Shown piece by piece: positions 7,713 to 17,908 of a stretch of 64,000 nt of DNA (positions are counted from its first letter, which is position 1; every line of letters begins with the position of its first letter). The notes under the pieces were generated by a model. The model did no database searches, was not told where the DNA came from, and saw nothing but the letters and a program-made list of their open reading frames with translations. Origin of the DNA: Pandoraea nosoerga (GTDB lineage Bacteria > Pseudomonadota > Gammaproteobacteria > Burkholderiales > Burkholderiaceae); assembly GCF_902459585.1 (NCBI RefSeq), contig NZ_CABPSC010000010.1, positions 149,332 to 213,331 of the forward strand. The letters run 5' to 3'. The translations under genes and the position numbers were made by a program.

Positions 7713-8030
7713 TCAGAGCTGTTCGAAACGGTCGAAACGCCGGCTCGTGTACTCGACTTCGCTCTCGAAGTCGGTCACGCGTGCGCCGGGCGGGCCATGC
7801 CGCATCCACTCCAGCATTTTGTCGACCTGGTCGGGCGTGCCCTGCACCATGGCGACGATGTCGCCCTCGGGCAGCGCCTGCACCCAGCCGCGCACGCCGA
7901 TCAGGTGACCCTCGCGCACGGCCGCCTGACGGTAGCCGACGCCCGTGATCTTGCCGCGCAGACGCACGGCAACGGTTTCGAGCGAAGAGGCAGGTGGCAG
8001 TGACTTCATGACGGCAGCAGCATGGGACAT
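7713..8030 (-). CDS. acyP: Acylphosphatase
   Basis: This is a 105-residue protein with the acylphosphatase fold. Its signatures are RLRGKITGVGYRQAAVREG (phosphate loop with catalytic Arg) and GWVQALPEGDIVAMVQG, followed by HGPPGARVTDFESE. It hydrolyses carboxyl-phosphate bonds in acyl phosphates in the cytoplasm. The family is usually 90-100 residues, so the true start may be the internal Met at 8009 (MKSLPPASS). It is co-transcribed with the downstream GNAT gene. One substitution is visible: the canonical V-Q-G-V-G/F-F-R/Y segment reads ITGVGYR here, which is a normal variant. Confidence 0.9.
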   Translation of the reverse strand: MSHAAAVMKSLPPASSLETVAVRLRGKITGVGYRQAAVREGHLIGVRGWVQALPEGDIVAMVQGTPDQVDKMLEWMRHGPPGARVTDFESEVEYTSRRFDRFEQL

Positions 8031-8141
8031 TCAGGCAAGGGCGATTGTAGCGTCATCGAATGCCGCTCGCCCGGGCAGCGCGGCGGCGCCGGGGAAGGCA
8101 CGAAGGCGCGAACGCGGATGCCGCGCAGACCGGGCCCGGGC

Positions 8142-9419
8142 TCAGGCGTTGCCCGGAACCAGCCGGATCCGCGTGATCTCCGAGGGCGCGCCGAAGCGCT
8201 TGGGCGGGCCCCAGTAACCGGTGCCGCGGCTCACGTACACGGCCAGCCGCCCCAGCCGATGCAGGCCATGCACGAAGGGCTGTTGCAGCGGCACGAAGTA
8301 CATCCACGGCCAGAATTGTCCGCCATGCGTGTGACCGGAGAGTTGCAGATCGAAGCCGGCTTCCTGGGCCGCGGGCGCGCTGCGCGGCTGGTGTGCGAGC
8401 AATACGCGCGGGACGCCTTCGGGCGAGCCCGCCGCGGCGGCCATGGGGTCGCTGCGCTTTGCCGGGTCGAAGTGATGCGCGGTGAAATCCGTCACGCCGG
8501 CAATGGTCAGCGCCGCGCCCTCGTGGTCGAGCACCACATGCTCGTTTTCCAGCACGGTGAGGCCGAGTCGGCGCAATTCTTCGACCCACGCCGGCGCGCC
8601 CGAGTAGTACTCGTGGTTGCCGGTGCAGACATAGGTTCCGTGGCGCGACGTGAGCCGGGCGAGCGGCGCAATGTGCTCGCGCAGCGCGGGCACGCCGCCG
8701 TCGACCAGATCGCCGGTGATGGCCACCAGGTCGGGCTTGAGTTCGTTCGCGGCCTCGACAATCGCTTCGATGTACCGGCGCCGGATCGTCGAGCTCACGT
8801 GAATGTCGCTCAACTGCACGATGGTGAAGCCTTTGAGTGCGGGCGGCAGGTCGGCGATGGGCACGTCGATCTCGACCACGCGGGCGAGGCGCCGCGCGTT
8901 GTAGAAGCCGAGCAGGGTCGACACGGCGGTGAGCACCAGCACGATGATGGCCGAGCGCGTGGCGAGTTGGGCGTCGACCCCGGAGACCGCCAGCGCCACG
9001 CCGAGCACCACGTCGCGCAGGACCGTGAGTACGAACAGCGACGAGAAGATGCCGATGGCCGTCATGCCGGCCCAGGTCAGCAGCGTCGCAAGCGGCTCGC
9101 GCTGGATGGCGCGGCTCATGAGGCCCAGGGGGATGAGCACCGTCGACGCCACGAGCCACGCCGCGCCGAGCACCTTCCAGCCGGGGGCGACCGGCAGGGG
9201 CGTGAGCAGGCGCCAGCCGATGTAGGCGTGCAGCAGCGCGATGATGGCGAGCATGAGCCAGCGCGGCCGCGCGGGCAGCGTGCGCCGCGACGGCTTGCCG
9301 TGCGCGTGCGCCGCGCCAGGCGGTGACGGCGACGCCGTGGGCGCCGAGAGGGGCGGGGACGCCTGAGAGGCCCGGGAGCCTGGAGAGGACTGCGACATGG
9401 ACATGGATCTCTTCGACAT
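8142..9419 (-). CDS. Membrane-anchored metallophosphoesterase (calcineurin-like)
   Basis: This is a 425-residue protein. A basic, Ser/Pro-rich N-terminus of about 60 residues precedes four hydrophobic segments (WLMLAIIALLHAYIGW, WLVASTVLIPLGLM, LLTWAGMTAIGIFSSLFVL, AIIVLVLTAVSTLLGF). The phosphoesterase domain follows with the full metal-ligand set: QLSDIHVSS, ITGDLVDGG, TGNHEYYSG, LAHQP and GHTHGGQF. This is the YkuE/YaeI-like architecture; such enzymes act on lipid or nucleotide phosphoesters at the inner membrane. Starts at 9419 (MSKRSMSMSQ) and 9404 are both possible, and a GAAGAG site precedes the later one. Just upstream lies a 9-bp tandem repeat. Confidence 0.87.
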   Translation of the reverse strand: MSKRSMSMSQSSPGSRASQASPPLSAPTASPSPPGAAHAHGKPSRRTLPARPRWLMLAIIALLHAYIGWRLLTPLPVAPGWKVLGAAWLVASTVLIPLGLMSRAIQREPLATLLTWAGMTAIGIFSSLFVLTVLRDVVLGVALAVSGVDAQLATRSAIIVLVLTAVSTLLGFYNARRLARVVEIDVPIADLPPALKGFTIVQLSDIHVSSTIRRRYIEAIVEAANELKPDLVAITGDLVDGGVPALREHIAPLARLTSRHGTYVCTGNHEYYSGAPAWVEELRRLGLTVLENEHVVLDHEGAALTIAGVTDFTAHHFDPAKRSDPMAAAAGSPEGVPRVLLAHQPRSAPAAQEAGFDLQLSGHTHGGQFWPWMYFVPLQQPFVHGLHRLGRLAVYVSRGTGYWGPPKRFGAPSEITRIRLVPGNA

Positions 9420-9457
9420 TCGAGGGAATCGCCTTGGGACGCGCGCAACCGTAATGC

Positions 9458-9502
9458 CCGGTATGGCCGGTATGCCCGATACGCCCGGTACGCCTGGTAT
9501 GG
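9458..9502. repeat. 9-bp tandem repeat, 5 units
   Basis: The units are ccggtatgg, ccggtatgc, ccgatacgc, ccggtacgc and ctggtatgg. They lie in the spacer between the phosphoesterase and MazG-like genes. In the minus frame they would encode a Gly/Pro/Ile/Val repeat, which is one reason I prefer the later phosphoesterase start. Confidence 0.8.
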
Positions 9503-9531
9503 GGGCGCGGGGCGACATTGCAAGGTGTGGG

Positions 9532-10017
9532 TCAGGCCGGCGGCACCGGATACTTTTCGGCGTTCATGACGAGTTTCTCGTGTACGGCGCGATTCAGGTC
9601 GACACCGAGTACCGAGGCGAGCCGCACGAGATACATGGCGATATCGGCCAGTTCCTGCTCCACGTGTCGCGCTTCGCTCGTCTGCATGACGGCCTTCGCT
9701 TCGGCCTCGGTGTGCCACTGGAAGATTTCGACCAGTTCGGCGACTTCGACCGACAACGCCATCGCAAGGTTCTTCGGCGTGTGATGGCGGTGCCAATCGC
9801 GCGCATCGGCAAACGCGTGCAGCGCGGCTTCCAGGCCGGACGTGTCGATGAGTCCGGTGAGCGCGGTGGATCCAGCAGGCTGTCCCGCAGCCGCGGCCTC
9901 CGATGACGGCGCGTTGACGGTCATATTGGCGGTCATATTGGCGGCCACATTGGCGGGCTTGTCGTTGGGCTTACTGGCGGGCGCGTGTGCAGGCGTAGTT
10001 TCGGGAGCAGCGGACAT
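9532..10017 (-). CDS. MazG-like nucleotide pyrophosphohydrolase
   Basis: This is a 161-residue protein. The first 50 or so residues are a low-complexity Ala/Pro/Asn extension with a repeated NMTAN/NMTVN element. The catalytic domain carries the all-alpha NTP-pyrophosphatase motifs: MALSVEVAELVEIFQW (ExxE) and VEQELADIAMYLVRLASVLGVDLN (ExxD), which bind magnesium. Proteins of this size and pattern hydrolyse (d)NTPs to monophosphates and are usually called dCTP pyrophosphatase-like house-cleaning enzymes. ATG 10017 is the first Met before the conserved part; the upstream open frame reaches the ferredoxin promoter region. It is probably a separate transcript from the phosphoesterase. Confidence 0.87.
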   Translation of the reverse strand: MSAAPETTPAHAPASKPNDKPANVAANMTANMTVNAPSSEAAAAGQPAGSTALTGLIDTSGLEAALHAFADARDWHRHHTPKNLAMALSVEVAELVEIFQWHTEAEAKAVMQTSEARHVEQELADIAMYLVRLASVLGVDLNRAVHEKLVMNAEKYPVPPA

Positions 10018-10146
10018 GGGCGGACCGTAATGGAGATCGCAGCGCACGGCGGGCACGGAGCGAAGGGGCGGCCGGGCATTGCCGGGCGACGGACCTCGAT
10101 GCCCGCGACGCGCCCGCCGAGGCGACAAAAGGTCGGGGAACGGGTT

Positions 10147-10596
10147 ATGGTAGCGCGTTGGCGCAAGATGCGCCGTGCACCGTTTCGACGCCCACCGAGC
10201 GCCTTTGCCTTGAACCGTCCGCCCCCCGACTCCGCCAACGTCTCCGAACCGTGCGCCGACGCCGCGCGCGACACTCATGCGCCAGGCGCGCCTGCATGCC
10301 GCATCACGCTTGCGCCGTCGGGCTGGCAATTCGATGCGCCGCCCGACGTGCCGATTCTGCTCGCCGCGCAGGCGGCGGGCGTCAGGCTGCCGAGCCTGTG
10401 CCGCAACGGCACGTGCCGGGCCTGTCTGTGCCGGGCGCAGACGGGCGGCGCACCGGCGCCGGTAACGTACCGCATCGAGTGGCCGGGCATGTCGCGCGAG
10501 GAGAAGGCCGAGGGCTGGCTGTTGCCTTGCTGCGCCTACGCGCGCGGCGAGCTCGTGATCGACGCGCCCGATGCCGTGCGTGTCGCCCTTTGTTAA
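10147..10596 (+). CDS. 2Fe-2S plant-type ferredoxin-like protein
   Basis: This is a 149-residue protein. The C-terminal 90 residues form a plant-type ferredoxin domain with cluster ligands in LCRNGTCRACLC (Cys-x4-Cys-x2-Cys) and the fourth Cys in LLPCCAY. About 45 basic and Pro-rich residues precede it. ATG 10147 is supported by GGGGA 7 nt upstream; ATG 10168 and TTG 10211 are alternatives that would remove most of the extension. It probably acts in cytoplasmic electron transfer. There is no oxygenase or reductase next to it, so the partner is unknown. It ends 63 bp before ettA. Confidence 0.82.
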   Translation: MVARWRKMRRAPFRRPPSAFALNRPPPDSANVSEPCADAARDTHAPGAPACRITLAPSGWQFDAPPDVPILLAAQAAGVRLPSLCRNGTCRACLCRAQTGGAPAPVTYRIEWPGMSREEKAEGWLLPCCAYARGELVIDAPDAVRVALC

Positions 10597-10659
10597 ACTT
10601 GCCGCTATCTGGCGCTCGCCCGAGAGCCGTCACAACCGTTTCAGAATCAGGAAAGCCGA

Positions 10660-12327
<1,668 letters not shown>

Positions 12328-12331
12328 TGCA

Positions 12332-12359
12332 GGAAAAGGCGCCGCAAGGCGCCTTTTCC
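12332..12359 (+). terminator. Rho-independent terminator of ettA
   Basis: A perfect 12-bp inverted repeat (12332-12343 with 12348-12359, loop GCAA) contains its own A and T runs and begins 4 bp after the ettA stop. TTT follows shortly after. Confidence 0.85.
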
Positions 12360-12466
12360 GTTTGGACGCGATCAAGCGAACGTGGTGAACGCTGTATATC
12401 CGACGAGCCATGCCGGTGCGCGCAGCACCGCATGACCCGCCATTTTGACGAATCGGGAGTGTGCAA

Positions 12467-13264
12467 ATGAGCCAGTCAGTGAATCAGTTGGATGGAAAGG
12501 TCGCCGTGGTCACCGGGGCGGCGAGCGGCATCGGCAAGGAAATCGCGCTCACGCTCGCGCGTGCCGGCGCGGCAGTCGCCATTGCCGATCTGAACCAGCA
12601 GGGCGCCGACGCCGTGGCCGAAGAGATCAAGGCGGCGGGCGGGCGCGCGATCGGCGTGGCGATGGACGTGACGAACGAAGACGCCGTGAACGGCGGCATC
12701 GACAAGGTCGCCGAAACGTTCGGTTCGATCGACATTCTGATTTCGAACGCGGGCATTCAGATCGTCAATCCGATCGAGAACTACGCGTTCGCCGACTGGA
12801 AGAAGATGCAGGCCATTCACGTGGACGGCGCCTTCCTCACCACGAAGGCGGCGCTCAAGCACATGTACAAGGACGATCGCGGCGGCATCGTGATCTACAT
12901 GGGCTCGGTGCACTCGCACGAGGCCTCGCCGCTGAAGTCGGCCTACGTGGCGGCCAAGCACGCGCTGCTCGGGCTCGCGCGCGTGCTCGCCAAGGAGGGC
13001 GCGAAGCACAACGTGCGCTCGCACGTCATCTGCCCGGGCTTCGTGCGCACACCGCTCGTCGACAAACAGATTCCCGAACAGGCCAAGGAACTCGGCATTT
13101 CGGAAGACGAGGTCATCAAGAAGGTCATGCTCGGCGGCACGGTCGACGGCGTATTCACCACCGTGGACGACGTCGCGCAGACCGCGCTCTTCCTGTGCAC
13201 GTTCCCGTCGGCCGCCTTCACGGGGCAGTCCTTCGTGGTGAGCCACGGCTGGTTCATGCAGTAA
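12467..13264 (+). CDS. 3-hydroxybutyrate dehydrogenase (SDR family)
   Basis: This is a 265-residue short-chain dehydrogenase. It has the cofactor loop [12 protein letters not shown] near residue 17, the SNAGIQ motif, catalytic Ser in [12 protein letters not shown] and the YVAAK catalytic Tyr/Lys. Sequence style ([42 protein letters not shown]) is that of D-3-hydroxybutyrate dehydrogenase, which oxidises 3-hydroxybutyrate from polyhydroxybutyrate breakdown to acetoacetate. ATG 12467 follows GGGAG by 7 nt; a GTG two codons upstream is less likely. It is followed at 104 bp by a patatin-like hydrolase, a pairing common in Burkholderiales and consistent with storage-polymer metabolism. Confidence 0.9.
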   Translation: MSQSVNQLDGKVAVVTGAASGIGKEIALTLARAGAAVAIADLNQQGADAVAEEIKAAGGRAIGVAMDVTNEDAVNGGIDKVAETFGSIDILISNAGIQIVNPIENYAFADWKKMQAIHVDGAFLTTKAALKHMYKDDRGGIVIYMGSVHSHEASPLKSAYVAAKHALLGLARVLAKEGAKHNVRSHVICPGFVRTPLVDKQIPEQAKELGISEDEVIKKVMLGGTVDGVFTTVDDVAQTALFLCTFPSAAFTGQSFVVSHGWFMQ

Positions 13265-13367
13265 CCGGCCAATTAGTAGCCGGCCAATTCCCGACGCGCG
13301 AGGCGGGGGCGGGAGCCGCCCGCGCCGTCGCACCCGGTCAGCGTCTGCAAGCCTCAGGAGAACGTTC

Positions 13368-14549
13368 ATGACGGCCAATCCGCCGAAAGTCCCCAAGCGG
13401 GCCATCGAACTGCCGCCTTACGAGACGGTGGCGCTCGTGTTGCAGGGCGGCGGCGCGCTCGGGGCCTATCAGGCGGGTGTGTACGCGGGTCTGTACGAAG
13501 CGGGCATCGAGCCGAACTGGATCGCGGGTATTTCGATCGGTGCGCTCAATACCGCCATCATCGCCGGCAATGCGCCCGAGCGTCGCGTGGCTCAGCTCGA
13601 AGCGTTCTGGCGCACGATCTGCGAGCCGGCCGTGTTCCCACCGCTGCCCGCACCGTTCGAAGCAGCCATCCTCAACGGTCCGGAATCGGGGCGCATTGCG
13701 TACAGCGCGTGGCAGGCCTGGCGCGCATTGGTCGAGGGGCAGAAGGGCTTCTTCACACCGCGCTGGCCGCAGCCGCTGCCCACCGCCATGGGCGATCCCG
13801 CGCACGCGAGCTATTACGACACGACCGCGCTGCGCGCCACGCTCGAACGCTTCGCCGACTTCGATCGCATCAACTCGCGCGAGATTCGCGTATCCGTCGG
13901 GGCGGTCAACGTGCATACCGGCAACTTCGTCTATTTCGACAATACGCGCGAGGTGCTGCGTCCGGAGCACTTCATGGCGTCCGGTGCGCTGCCGCCGGGC
14001 TTTCCCGCCGTGGAGATCGATGGGCAGTATTTCTGGGACGGCGGTCTCGTATCGAATACCCCGCTCTCGGAGGTGCTGGGCACCTCGCCGCGGCGCGACA
14101 CGATCGCGTTCCAGGTGGATCTGTGGAGTGCGCGCGGCCCGCTGCCGGACAATCTGAACGACGTGGCCGACCGGCAAAAGGACATCCAGTTCTCGAGCCG
14201 CACGCGTCTCGTCACGGACAACTTGCAGCGTGCGCAGCATTATCGCCGCGTGTTGCGCGAGGTGCTCGAGCGCGTGCCTGCCGACGTGCGCGCGCATGAT
14301 CCGTGGTGCCACGCGGCGCAGGAAATCGCGTGCAGCAAACGCTACAACGTGATCCAGCTCATTTACCGGAACAAGGAATACGAGGGCCACTACAAGGACT
14401 ACCAGTTCGGGCTGGCTGCCATGCTCGATCACTGGTCGAGCGGTCTCGACGACATGCGACGCACCCTCGCGCATCCCGACTGGCTCGCCATGCCGAGCGA
14501 CACCACGGGCTTCGTCACGCACGACATCCACCGCCACGAAGCCGTCTGA
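13368..14549 (+). CDS. Patatin-like phospholipase (DUF3734 type)
   Basis: This is a 393-residue soluble protein. The patatin elements are the oxyanion loop LQGGGALGAYQAGVY (about residue 26), the nucleophile elbow GISIG with catalytic Ser (about residue 57) and the DGG dyad motif in YFWDGGLVSNTP. The C-terminal part (NVIQLIYRNKEYEGHYKDYQFG) is characteristic of the DUF3734 extension. Such proteins hydrolyse acyl esters. Its location right after 3-hydroxybutyrate dehydrogenase suggests, by inference, a role in lipid or polyhydroxybutyrate turnover. The start is preceded by CAGGAGAACGTTC. Confidence 0.88.
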   Translation: MTANPPKVPKRAIELPPYETVALVLQGGGALGAYQAGVYAGLYEAGIEPNWIAGISIGALNTAIIAGNAPERRVAQLEAFWRTICEPAVFPPLPAPFEAAILNGPESGRIAYSAWQAWRALVEGQKGFFTPRWPQPLPTAMGDPAHASYYDTTALRATLERFADFDRINSREIRVSVGAVNVHTGNFVYFDNTREVLRPEHFMASGALPPGFPAVEIDGQYFWDGGLVSNTPLSEVLGTSPRRDTIAFQVDLWSARGPLPDNLNDVADRQKDIQFSSRTRLVTDNLQRAQHYRRVLREVLERVPADVRAHDPWCHAAQEIACSKRYNVIQLIYRNKEYEGHYKDYQFGLAAMLDHWSSGLDDMRRTLAHPDWLAMPSDTTGFVTHDIHRHEAV

Positions 14550-14668
14550 GCCGGGCTGTCACCGTCCCGGCTTCGCGCATAAGCCACGGCGCGCGCCATC
14601 ACTTCGCCCGCCTGCGGCGCGCCGCTCCCCGCCCCCCGGGGACGCCGCAAGGCTTTGGCGCCGGCGCA

Positions 14669-16375
14669 TCACTGCGCCAGCGCGGTCTCCAGCCGTAGCC
14701 TGAGCGGCTGCAGGTCCAGCAGCATCGCCGTGCGCGCCTGAGCGCCGGCCGCCGGCAACTCCACGGCTTCACGCATGTCGTGGCGCATCTCGTGCGTGGC
14801 ACGGCCGAGCAGCAGCGCCGGCACTGGCAGCTTGTCGGCGTCGTCGAGCGTGACGATGTTCTCGATCGCGTCGACCAGCAGGCCAAACTTGTCCTTGCCG
14901 TGTTCGATCACGAGGATCTTGCGCCCCTGCGCATCGTCGTGCGGCGGCATGCCGTAGAGCGCGCGCAAATCGACGATGGTGACCAGCTCGCGGCGCAGGT
15001 TCAGGATGCCGCGCACGAAGGGCGGCGCGCCCGGCGCCGGCATGACGTCGGGCGAGTCGTGAATGATCTCTCGCAACTGATCGAGGCGCACCGCGAGCAT
15101 GTGCTGCAAACGGAACGATACGTAAGCGTGGCGCGTGCCGCGCGACGACTTCGCGCCCATGCGCGCTGCCGCCTCGCTCGCGCTCGCGTGCTGCGCGGCG
15201 GGCGCCTCGCGATACAGCTCGCGGTGGCCGCGCGTGAGTTCGAGCACCTGTGAATGCGTGAAGAGTTCGTCGGCGTTGAGCAGCACGATGTCGTCCGCCG
15301 GATCGCGCGCGATGCAGCCGGCGAAGAGCTGCGCATGCGACGCGCTGAAGGACGGCACGGCGAGCAGTTCATCGGCGAAGTACGTGACGATGCTGTCCAC
15401 GGCGTCCACGAGCAGCCCGAAGTGGACGTCCTCCTGCCTGACGATCAGGATGCGGCGCGGGTCGGACGCCGTGCCTGCGATGCCCGCATCCGGGCGGGCG
15501 GCCTGCAGGCCGAGGAAGTGCGCGAAGTCGATCACCGGCACGATCGTGCCCCGGAGGTTGAGCATGCCGACGCAGAACGCGCTCGCGAGCGCCGAATTCT
15601 GCAGCTCGGGCACGCGGATGATTTCGCGAATCGCGCTCATCGGCAGCGCGAGTCGCGAGCGCTCGACGGTGAACGACACGCACTGCAGGCGCTGACGTTG
15701 CTGGCGGCGCTGCGGCGCGCTGAGCGCCTGGCGTGCGATCAACTGCGGCATGTTTTCGATGCGCACGAGGGCGCCCGGCGCGAGGATTTGCAGAATGCGA
15801 TCGCCGCCGTCGAGCTTGATCGCGCCCGCGATGACCCGTGGCGCCGTATGCGAGGTGCCGTACTGAAAGCTGGTGCGTTGCGACGCGCGCACGCGCAGGA
15901 GCTCGCCCGTGGCGTCGAACCACAGCCCCACGCGCACGCCATCGACGTCGACGATGGCGATCTTGCCGGCGTCGTGGTGCGCCGCGGGCGCGTCGGCCGT
16001 CATCGCCAGCAGCGGCGTCAGATCGACGATGGGGATCAGCGTGCCGCGCAGGTTGAACAGCCCGAGCAGGAACGGCGGCGCGAGCGGCACGGGCGTGACG
16101 CGCGACGGATAGTTCACCACTTCCTGCAGCGCGACGATGGGCAGCGCGAATTCAATGCCGCCGAGATGGAACGAGCCGAAGACTTCGGCCTCGTCCGTCC
16201 TGGGCATCGTGGGCACTTTGGGCACTTTGGGCGCCTCGGGCGTTGCCTTTGCCGGCGCGCCGACGCCTTGATACGCGTGATAGGGCGACGTCGTCTGCGG
16301 CAGAACGGCCGTGCCGGCGACGGCGTCGCGCGTGGAGACCGGCAGGAAGGGAAAGCCTGGCGTGCGAGCATTCAT
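14669..16375 (-). CDS. Triple CheW-domain coupling protein
   Basis: This is a 568-residue soluble protein with three CheW domains in tandem, at about residues 46-185, 228-375 and 415-560. Each shows the IxxI-NLRG(T/E)-hydrophobic-D signature: GLFNLRGTLIPIVDL, GMLNLRGTIVPVIDF and GILNLRRELVTIVDL. Linkers are Ala/Pro-rich, and the first contains KVPKVPTMP encoded by a 9-bp repeat. CheW links receptors to CheA, so three copies could act as a scaffold bridging several receptor or kinase units. Its ATG overlaps the cheD stop (ATGA). There is no kinase gene nearby. Confidence 0.9.
   Translation of the reverse strand: MNARTPGFPFLPVSTRDAVAGTAVLPQTTSPYHAYQGVGAPAKATPEAPKVPKVPTMPRTDEAEVFGSFHLGGIEFALPIVALQEVVNYPSRVTPVPLAPPFLLGLFNLRGTLIPIVDLTPLLAMTADAPAAHHDAGKIAIVDVDGVRVGLWFDATGELLRVRASQRTSFQYGTSHTAPRVIAGAIKLDGGDRILQILAPGALVRIENMPQLIARQALSAPQRRQQRQRLQCVSFTVERSRLALPMSAIREIIRVPELQNSALASAFCVGMLNLRGTIVPVIDFAHFLGLQAARPDAGIAGTASDPRRILIVRQEDVHFGLLVDAVDSIVTYFADELLAVPSFSASHAQLFAGCIARDPADDIVLLNADELFTHSQVLELTRGHRELYREAPAAQHASASEAAARMGAKSSRGTRHAYVSFRLQHMLAVRLDQLREIIHDSPDVMPAPGAPPFVRGILNLRRELVTIVDLRALYGMPPHDDAQGRKILVIEHGKDKFGLLVDAIENIVTLDDADKLPVPALLLGRATHEMRHDMREAVELPAAGAQARTAMLLDLQPLRLRLETALAQ
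16202..16246. repeat. 9-bp tandem repeat in the CheW linker, 5 units
   Basis: The units are gggcatcgt, gggcacttt, gggcacttt, gggcgcctc and gggcgttgc. They are in frame and encode a Pro-Lys-Val type linker on the minus strand. Confidence 0.8.
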
Positions 16376-16899
16376 GATTCACGTCCCACGAGTCGGAGGG
16401 CCGGGCGGCGAGGGGCGGCCGCGCCGCCGTTGCAGCCGATGGTGCGCACGGCAAATGCGTGCCGTGCGCAGTCGATGGTCAGTTGGCGGCCGACGTCGCC
16501 GCCGACTTCGATATGCACGATCGGGATGCCCGCCGCGGTGACGAGCGCCTGCGCCACTCTGGCATTGGCCTCGCCGATCAGCCCGTGCCTCGCCGGCGGC
16601 TGGTGCGGCATCATGTTGCCGCCCCCGGCAATCACGGCCTCGATCTCGCCGCGCCGTGCACCGGTCGCCTTCAGGAGCGCGAGCAGCGACGGCACTGCCT
16701 GCGTGACGTACTTCGCGCCGATGGCGAGCACCGGCTGCGGCGACTCGGGCAGCAGACAGTGCGCCAGTGCGTACAGGCCGCGCGCCCGCCACATCAGGCC
16801 GATACCCACGCAGGAGCCGAGGGTTGCGCGCAACACGTCGCCGCCGCGCCCCAGGCGCACCTCGCCCATCAATACCTGGATGTCATGCGACGGCCCCAT
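16372..16899 (-). CDS. cheD: Chemoreceptor glutamine deamidase CheD
   Basis: This is a 175-residue protein with the CheD pattern: LRATLGSCVGIGLMW with the catalytic Cys in GSCVG, and ALAHCLLPES with the catalytic His. A third conserved region is AVIAGGGNMM, followed by GGDVGRQLTIDCARHAF. CheD deamidates specific Gln residues of chemoreceptors. ATG 16899 overlaps the last 17 bp of cheR, and its stop overlaps the triple-CheW start by 4 bp, so cheR-cheD-cheW are tightly coupled. An upstream in-frame start at 16965 would overlap cheR by over 80 bp and lacks conserved sequence. Confidence 0.9.
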   Translation of the reverse strand: MGPSHDIQVLMGEVRLGRGGDVLRATLGSCVGIGLMWRARGLYALAHCLLPESPQPVLAIGAKYVTQAVPSLLALLKATGARRGEIEAVIAGGGNMMPHQPPARHGLIGEANARVAQALVTAAGIPIVHIEVGGDVGRQLTIDCARHAFAVRTIGCNGGAAAPRRPALRLVGRES

Positions 16900-17725
16900 T
16901 CGGTGCTCCCTGGTTCCGGTAGATGAGCGGCTGCTCGAAGCGATAGCCGGTCGAGAGCCGCGCAAGCGACTCCGATTCGCCGACGATCAGCACGCCGTGG
17001 GGGGCGAGCGTGCGGCGCACGTTCTCGAGCACGCGTTCCTGGTCGGCAGTCTCGAAATAGATCAGCACGTTGCGCAGCATGACGAGATCGAAAGCCTCGC
17101 GTCGCGCCATGTGCTGGTACAGGTTGTGCTCGGCGAACGTGATGTGGGCGCGTAGCTCCGGCACGACCGTGAAGCCGGCCGCGTCGGCACGGAAGTACTT
17201 CGCGAGCATGGCCGGGCGCTGCTGCCGCAGACCGTCGATGCTGCGTCCGCCGTAGCGCCCCGCCGCCGCCGAGGCGAGCACCTGGCTCGAAATGTCGGTG
17301 GCGTGGATCTGATACTGGAAGCCCGGATGGCGCGCGCGAAATTCCTCGCAAATCATCGCCGCCGAATACGGCTCCTCGCCGGAGGACGCCGCCGCCGACC
17401 ACAGGCGCAGGCTGCGCCCGGGGTTCGCGGCATACCAGCGCGGCAGGTAGTGCTGCGCGAAGTAGTCCCAGACGCGCGGCGTGCGGAAGAACGCCGTTTC
17501 ATTCGTCGTGACGAGATTCACGAAGTTGCGCACTTCGTCCGGTGCGTTCTCCAGCAGCGCGAGATAGTCGCGGTAGCAGCGCAGTGACAGCGTGCGCAGG
17601 CGCGGACGCAGGCGGCCTTGCAGCATCGTCCACTTCTTCTCGTTCATCGAGATGCCGGTGTGGCGATGCACGGCGCGCAACAGCGCCTGCTGGGTGCCGG
17701 GGTCGACGTCGGCTTCGATTTCCAT
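16883..17725 (-). CDS. cheR: Chemotaxis methyltransferase CheR
   Basis: This is a 280-residue S-adenosylmethionine-dependent methyltransferase that methylates receptor glutamates. It has an N-terminal CheR helical domain (HTGISMNEKKWTMLQGRLRPRL), the VTTNETAFFR motif, SAM-site WSAAASSGEEPYSAAM, and FDLVMLRNVLIYF, with a C-terminal GESESLARLSTGY. ATG 17725 begins MEIEADVDPG; a longer open frame runs through a tandem-repeat tract and is not credible. I see no tetratricopeptide tail. It is the second gene of the cluster, 183 bp after the receptor gene. Confidence 0.93.
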   Translation of the reverse strand: MEIEADVDPGTQQALLRAVHRHTGISMNEKKWTMLQGRLRPRLRTLSLRCYRDYLALLENAPDEVRNFVNLVTTNETAFFRTPRVWDYFAQHYLPRWYAANPGRSLRLWSAAASSGEEPYSAAMICEEFRARHPGFQYQIHATDISSQVLASAAAGRYGGRSIDGLRQQRPAMLAKYFRADAAGFTVVPELRAHITFAEHNLYQHMARREAFDLVMLRNVLIYFETADQERVLENVRRTLAPHGVLIVGESESLARLSTGYRFEQPLIYRNQGAPNGAVA

Positions 17726-17790
17726 GGCGGGCCCTCCGGGCGGACGGGTGAGCCGGCCGCGCACGGCGGGACTGTCGGGCGTGGCCGGGG

Positions 17791-17830
17791 CAATGAGGTA
17801 ATGACGCAATGACGCAATGGCGCAATGAGG
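17791..17830. repeat. 8-bp tandem repeat, 5 units
   Basis: The units are caatgagg, taatgacg, caatgacg, caatggcg and caatgagg. They lie in the spacer between the receptor gene and cheR. A period of 8 can only persist outside coding sequence, which supports the short cheR start. Confidence 0.85.
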
Positions 17831-17908
17831 CTGGCCGGGGGCGGGGGGACGGCGCCCTCGGGCGTGCCGCTCGCGGACGCAGCCCGCAGCGGCGCGCACG
17901 CTCCTTCG